This document shows, piece by piece, positions 59,932 to 64,000 of a stretch of DNA of 64,000 nucleotides (position 1 is the first letter of the stretch; the number at the start of each line of letters is the position of its first letter). This DNA is from Mycobacterium interjectum (GTDB taxonomy: Bacteria; Actinomycetota; Actinomycetes; Mycobacteriales; Mycobacteriaceae): NCBI GenBank assembly GCA_002102225.1, contig LQPB01000017.1, positions 124,001 through 188,000 of the forward strand. Direction: 5' to 3'. The translations under genes and the position numbers were made by a program. A model generated the notes under the pieces. It searched no databases and was not told the DNA's origin. It worked only from the letters and a program-made list of their open reading frames with translations.

Positions 59932-61653
59932 ATGGCAAGAACCCAGACGGCACTCAACGGCCCGCAGACCACCGGGCGGCAATACCGCAACCTCAGCGAG
60001 CCCCGATATGCGAAGCGCAGCGACATCAACACCGCGATCGCCGTGCGGGACGGCACAAGGCTTTTGGCCGACATCCATCGGCCCGACGCCGACGGCCGGT
60101 TCCCGGCGCTGCTCGCCGCCTCCCCCTACCCGCGGCAGATGCAGGACCTGGGTGCCCCCGCCGGATTCGTCGAGGCGGGCGTCACCGACTTCTGGGTGCC
60201 GCGGGGCTACTCGCACGTCATCGCCAACCTGCGCGGCACCTGCGGCTCGGGCGGCACCTTCACCTTCTTCGACGCTCAGGAACGCCGCGACGTGTACGAC
60301 CTCGTCGAGTGGGTCGCGGCGCAACCCTGGTGCGACGGCAACGTCGGCATGATCGGCATCAGCTACTTCGCGATGACCCAGCTCGAGGCGGCCGTCGAGC
60401 GCCCGCCCCACCTCAAGGCGATCTTCCCGCTGGCCGTGACCGCGGACCTGTACGACGGCGCAAACCACCACGGCTTGCTGAGCTCGTCTTTCGTGACGCC
60501 GTTCCTGGCCATGACGGGCCTGACCGCCGAGCGCAGCGACAGGCTGTGGCGCAGCAAGCCCGTCGGCCTGGCCCGGCGCGTGCTGAAAAGCCCACGCGTG
60601 CATAAGAAGTTCGAGACCGCCAACGGCGAGGCGGCGGTGACCATGCTGCGCCAAGTGCTCAGGCTGCCGCACAACCCGCGCCCGTGGGACGAACTCTGGC
60701 AGGAGGCGGTCGTCAAGCATCCGACCCGCGACGAATGGTGGGAGGCGCGAAACCTGTTGCCGCTGCTCAAGGAAATCGACATTCCCGTGTACCTCGGCTG
60801 CGACTGGGAGAACGTGCCGCTGCACCTGCCCTCGACGTTCGCCACGTGGAAAGGATTGTCCGACAACGCCTGCGTGCGGATGGGCATGCTGGGCAAGTTC
60901 GGACTGACATGGCCCTGGGAAAGCATGCACACCGAGGGGCTGGCCTGGTACGACCATTGGCTCAAGGGCCGCGACACCGGCATCACCGAGGGCCCACCGA
61001 TCCGGTACTTCCTGCCCGGCGCCGACGAATGGCGCACCGCCGACTCGTGGCCGCCGTCGCACGCACCGCATCGCGAACTCGCCCTGCGCGCCGACGGCAC
61101 CTTGAGCGAGGACGAGGGCGAGCCGGGCGGTCGCGAATTCATGGTCCTGGGCCCGGGCCTGGGGCGGGTCAAACCCAGCAAGATCGACCCGCCGTCGGCA
61201 CTGATCTGGAGCGGCGCACCGCTCACCGAGGACCTCGACGTCGTCGGCGACATCGAACTACGGCTGGTCGCTGCGGCGACCGCGCTCGACACCGCGTGGA
61301 TGGCGACGCTGCAGGACGTGGCGCCCGACGGCACCGCCACCAATGTGACCGCCGGCTGGTTGCGCGCCAGCCTGCGCGAGGTCGACGAGGCGGCCAGCCG
61401 ACCCGGTGCGCCGGTGTTGCCGTGCCGCAACGCGCGGGGTCTGCCCCTGGGCGAGGACGTCGTGTATCGAATCCCCTTGGTCCCCAACGCTCGACGCTTC
61501 GAGGTCGGCCACCGCATCCGCCTGATACTCACCAGCGACGACCAGGACCCGTCGGCGCCGGCGATCATGAACTTCCGGCATGCCGGCGTCGGGACCAGCA
61601 GCCTAAACACCGTTCGCTCGTCGTCACGGCTGTTGATCCCGGTGCTCAGCTAG
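59932..61653 (+). CDS. CocE/NonD family X-Pro dipeptidyl-peptidase-like hydrolase
   Basis: A 573-residue hydrolase with the peptidase S15 catalytic domain (about 35-340), nucleophile S144 in GISYFAM, and the C-terminal jelly-roll domain (SALIWSGAPLTEDLDVVGDIELRLVAAA). The family includes cocaine esterase and acylases that cleave esters or amides. The ATG has no Shine-Dalgarno and lies 12 nt after the palindrome, so the transcript may be leaderless. It is probably induced when the TetR protein binds its ligand. Confidence 0.92.
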   Translation: MARTQTALNGPQTTGRQYRNLSEPRYAKRSDINTAIAVRDGTRLLADIHRPDADGRFPALLAASPYPRQMQDLGAPAGFVEAGVTDFWVPRGYSHVIANLRGTCGSGGTFTFFDAQERRDVYDLVEWVAAQPWCDGNVGMIGISYFAMTQLEAAVERPPHLKAIFPLAVTADLYDGANHHGLLSSSFVTPFLAMTGLTAERSDRLWRSKPVGLARRVLKSPRVHKKFETANGEAAVTMLRQVLRLPHNPRPWDELWQEAVVKHPTRDEWWEARNLLPLLKEIDIPVYLGCDWENVPLHLPSTFATWKGLSDNACVRMGMLGKFGLTWPWESMHTEGLAWYDHWLKGRDTGITEGPPIRYFLPGADEWRTADSWPPSHAPHRELALRADGTLSEDEGEPGGREFMVLGPGLGRVKPSKIDPPSALIWSGAPLTEDLDVVGDIELRLVAAATALDTAWMATLQDVAPDGTATNVTAGWLRASLREVDEAASRPGAPVLPCRNARGLPLGEDVVYRIPLVPNARRFEVGHRIRLILTSDDQDPSAPAIMNFRHAGVGTSSLNTVRSSSRLLIPVLS

Positions 61654-61825
61654 TCTCTATCGTCCCAGGGCAGCCGATCGGCGAGCTCTTGGCCGGCGGC
61701 GGACGGGTCATTTACTACGAGCGAGTGAAAGGCCTTGCCGCCGAAGACTTGCCCGACGAACGTCTCGCCTGAACGCCCGCCCAGCCCCCCGGACCGCTTT
61801 ATGCTGGCGTGGGAGGGAGGGGCCG

Positions 61826-63547
61826 ATGACGTACGTGCTTGCGCAGCCGCAGGTGATGGCGACAGCGGCCGCGGATGTGGCGGCGATTGGTTCGACGATC
61901 CACCAGGCCACGGCCGCCGCAGCGAGCAGGACGACCGCTGTGGCGGCGGCCGCCGCCGACGAAATATCCGCCGGGGTGGCGGGACTGTTCAACGCGTACG
62001 GCTGGCAGTGGCGGGCGCTGATCGGGCGGGCGGCGGCGGTCCACGGCGAGTTCGCCCGGGCGCTGGCCGCGGCCGGTGAGGCCTACGCCGCAACCGAGGC
62101 CGCCGGCGGGGCCGCGCTCGCCGCGGCCGGTGGCTCCCCCACCGGCACGGCGGGCGGCGCCGGTGCGCTGATGACGAGGGCGGCGCCGGCGGACCCGGTC
62201 GTCACTTTCGTGTTGGGCGGCAGCGGAACACCGATACCTTCGCAAGACTTCGTGACCAACGTTGTCAGCAAGTACGTCATGCCCAATTTCCCCGTTGGCC
62301 TCGTCCAGGCCCTCTCGATGCCGGCGGGAGAATACCCGGATAGCGGCATCAAAGATCTGATGCAGAACATATCGATAGCCCGCGGCGTCACGACCCTGAA
62401 TAACGCGATCCAACAGCAACTTGCCGCCGGAAACACCGTTAACGTTCTGGGCTACTCGCAGGGCGCCAACATCGCCGCGCTGGAAATGCGATTGTTGGAT
62501 CCCGCCGGCACACCGAGCAATCTGCCGATAAATTTTGTGCTGCTCGGCAATTCGATGAACCCCAACGGGGGCTGGGACGCCCGGTTCCCGGGTCTTAGCT
62601 TGCCGACGCTGGGCTTTTCGACCCTTGGCCCGATGCCGACCAACGACTTCGCCACCAAGGTTTACACCCTGGAATACGACGGCTGGGCCGACTTCCCGCG
62701 ATACCCGATCGACATCTTCTCCGACTTGAATGCCTTGGCGGGCATGGTGACGGTGCACACGGGCTATGACACTCTGACGTCGACTCAGATCGATTCGGCG
62801 ATCGTGTTGCCGACACAGGGTCCGACCCAGACCACCTTCTACATGATTCCCAACCACAACCTGCCGCTGCTGGATCCGGTCCGGTTCATCCCTTACGTCG
62901 GGAACCCGATCGCGGACTTGGTGCAGCCGGTGTTGACGCCTCTCGTCAATTGGGGCTACGGCGACCCGAATTTCGGCTGGTCCACCGGGCCGGCCGATAT
63001 GACCACCCCCTTCGGATTCCTGCCGCCGCTGAGCGACACCACCGCCTTGGGGCCCGCCCTGGTCAGCGGGATCAACCAGGGAATCGGCGCCGCGATCGGC
63101 GACTTCCGCGCCGAGGGACCACCGCAGCTGCCGTCGCTGCAGGCCATGACGCAGGCGCTGACGTCACTTACGTCGGGGTCAGGCACCCCGGCGTTGCCCG
63201 CCGGGCCGCCCACGATCACCGACCTTCTCTCGGGCCTGGAAGCGGCGAACACCCAGATCGTCGGCGCCGGGACGACGGCATTCTCGACCGCCTACTCGAC
63301 GCTGCTTCCGACGGCAGACATCACGACGGCCGCTCTGGCCTCCCTGCCGTCGTATGACGTCAACCTGTTCCTGAACGGGATCACGCAAATGATCAACGGC
63401 CAACCCCTCGACGGGCTGATCAACGCGTTCGGCTACCCGGTCGCCGCCGATGTCGGATTGCTCCCGATGCTGGGCGGTTTGGAACTCGCGGTCCTCGGTG
63501 AGGCGGGTTACTCGATCCTGACCGGCTCGCCGTACGGGAGCTTCTGA
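61826..63547 (+). CDS. PE family protein with PE-PPE hydrolase domain
   Basis: A 573-residue protein. Residues 1-95 are a PE domain (TYVLAQPQVMATAAADVAAIGSTI), with the ESX secretion signal Y-x-x-x-E (YAATE, 87-91). From ~120 to 340 is the PE-PPE domain, an alpha/beta hydrolase with nucleophile S211 in GYSQGAN, as in mycobacterial PE/PPE esterases. The rest is a Gly/Ala/Thr/Leu-rich tail ending SILTGSPYGSF. It is probably exported by an ESX system to the cell envelope and hydrolyses short-chain esters. GGGAGGGAGGGG lies just upstream of the ATG. No PPE partner is adjacent. Confidence 0.94.
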   Translation: MTYVLAQPQVMATAAADVAAIGSTIHQATAAAASRTTAVAAAAADEISAGVAGLFNAYGWQWRALIGRAAAVHGEFARALAAAGEAYAATEAAGGAALAAAGGSPTGTAGGAGALMTRAAPADPVVTFVLGGSGTPIPSQDFVTNVVSKYVMPNFPVGLVQALSMPAGEYPDSGIKDLMQNISIARGVTTLNNAIQQQLAAGNTVNVLGYSQGANIAALEMRLLDPAGTPSNLPINFVLLGNSMNPNGGWDARFPGLSLPTLGFSTLGPMPTNDFATKVYTLEYDGWADFPRYPIDIFSDLNALAGMVTVHTGYDTLTSTQIDSAIVLPTQGPTQTTFYMIPNHNLPLLDPVRFIPYVGNPIADLVQPVLTPLVNWGYGDPNFGWSTGPADMTTPFGFLPPLSDTTALGPALVSGINQGIGAAIGDFRAEGPPQLPSLQAMTQALTSLTSGSGTPALPAGPPTITDLLSGLEAANTQIVGAGTTAFSTAYSTLLPTADITTAALASLPSYDVNLFLNGITQMINGQPLDGLINAFGYPVAADVGLLPMLGGLELAVLGEAGYSILTGSPYGSF

Positions 63548-63632
63548 TCGTTCCAGCAGCGGCCAGGGGCGGTTGGGTGGGCGGACGGCAGGCCGCCACT
63601 CGCGACGCGCCGCGACTCGGTTGACCCCGTCG

Positions 63633-64000
63633 TTACTTCCCGCCGCGTGAACGATTCAGCGGATGCGACGTCATCTCTGTGACGACCGAACGGCCTTGTC
63701 CCCGAGGAGATTCCTGCGCGGCGGCCACCAGAATATCGAGGGAGTGCGCGATTCCGGTCGCGAGATCGTCGACCGCTGGCACATTGTCGGGGCACACGCA
63801 CACGCTCACATCCAGATCTTCGCCGCGGGAGGTCAGCGCGATGTTCAACCCACGCTCCTCGGCCAGTGGCGCCACGGTGTGCAGGCCGACGACCTTGGCG
63901 CCGGCACAGTACGCCGGCGCCGGTTCAACGGCAGTCGAGGAGACACTGCCGTGACAGATCGGCTCGAGCTGATGCCGCAGGCCTGATCGAACGTAGAGTC
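63633..64000 (-). CDS. WS/DGAT (wax ester synthase/diacylglycerol acyltransferase), C-terminal part
   Basis: The minus strand encodes the last 121 residues of a WS/DGAT protein; the start lies beyond the window. The segment AYCAGAKVVGLHTVAPLAEERGLNIALTSRGEDLDVSVCVCPDNVP is the family's C-terminal signature (usually xGAxVxxxxPVxP...LNITxxSYxGxLxFGxxxDRxxVPD), followed by the helix DLATGIAHSLDILVAAA. The HHxxxDG active site is out of view. Such enzymes make triacylglycerol or wax esters. The N-x-P-G motif has degenerated here to SVSSTAVEP. Confidence 0.82.
   Translation of the reverse strand, partial: LYVRSGLRHQLEPICHGSVSSTAVEPAPAYCAGAKVVGLHTVAPLAEERGLNIALTSRGEDLDVSVCVCPDNVPAVDDLATGIAHSLDILVAAAQESPRGQGRSVVTEMTSHPLNRSRGGK

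Overview
The window is high-GC actinobacterial DNA, most likely from a slow-growing Mycobacterium (M. avium-complex-like). This rests on a PE protein with a PE-PPE hydrolase domain (61826-63547), a WS/DGAT acyltransferase end (63633-64000), an MmcO-type multicopper oxidase, a DUF732 secreted protein, a mycofactocin-type SDR, many acyl-CoA dehydrogenases and F420/LLM-type oxidoreductases. No rRNA, tRNA, CRISPR array, integrase or transposase is visible. The content is almost entirely accessory lipid, terpenoid-like and aromatic catabolism under local regulators.

Layout. 1-3651 (minus): thiolase end, PaaG-like crotonase, an SDR collapsed to 48 codons, acyl-CoA dehydrogenase (ACAD), amidohydrolase. 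4082-9788 (plus): CMD protein, Rieske oxygenase, small unknown protein, amidohydrolase with an altered metal motif, SnoaL-like protein, two-subunit ACAD. 10105-15285: ACAD divergent from a TetR gene, then P450 and two SDRs. 24931-15218 (minus): TetR, 3Fe-4S ferredoxin, P450, amidohydrolase, two M24 proteins (one with a degraded metal site), crotonase, double-domain CoA transferase, membrane protein. 25010-30100: three NAD(P)-binding enzymes, a substrate-binding-like protein, MmcO. 39260-30103 (minus): eight-gene mhp-type aromatic operon (mhpC, mhpA, mhpB, FAD enzyme, LLM, SDR, cyclase, hydrolase) divergent from an IclR gene. 40091-42293: FAD dehydrogenase, an M19 dipeptidase fragment, DUF732 protein. 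44907-42451: thiolase, MeaB, epoxide hydrolase. 50073-45944: acyl-CoA ligase, ACAD pair, crotonase, divergent from a [2Fe-2S] ferredoxin. 52524-57592: epimerase and LysR; B12 acyl-CoA mutase (large and small subunits), LLM and CoA transferase. 57665-64000: frameshifted methyltransferase, VanX-like dipeptidase, TetR/CocE pair, PE-PPE protein, WS/DGAT end.

The strongest system-level signal is a 15-bp palindrome, GAGAA-N5-TTCTC (usually GAGAATNNNATTCTC), found at five promoters spread over 46 kb: 4023, 11363, 12213, 44948 and 50126. It ties together the Rieske operon, an ACAD, the TetR gene at 11433, the P450/mycofactocin-SDR operon, the thiolase/MeaB/epoxide-hydrolase operon, and the ligase/ACAD/crotonase operon with its divergent ferredoxin. 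I infer one TetR-controlled catabolic regulon: oxygenases and SDRs open and oxidise a lipophilic substrate, ligase and CoA transferases activate it, ACAD pairs, crotonases and thiolases shorten it, and a B12 mutase may handle a branched product. The substrate is unknown. Separate operators mark the TetR/ferredoxin/P450 operon, the mhp operon and the CocE hydrolase. Three decayed genes (SDR, M19 dipeptidase, methyltransferase) show ongoing gene loss.
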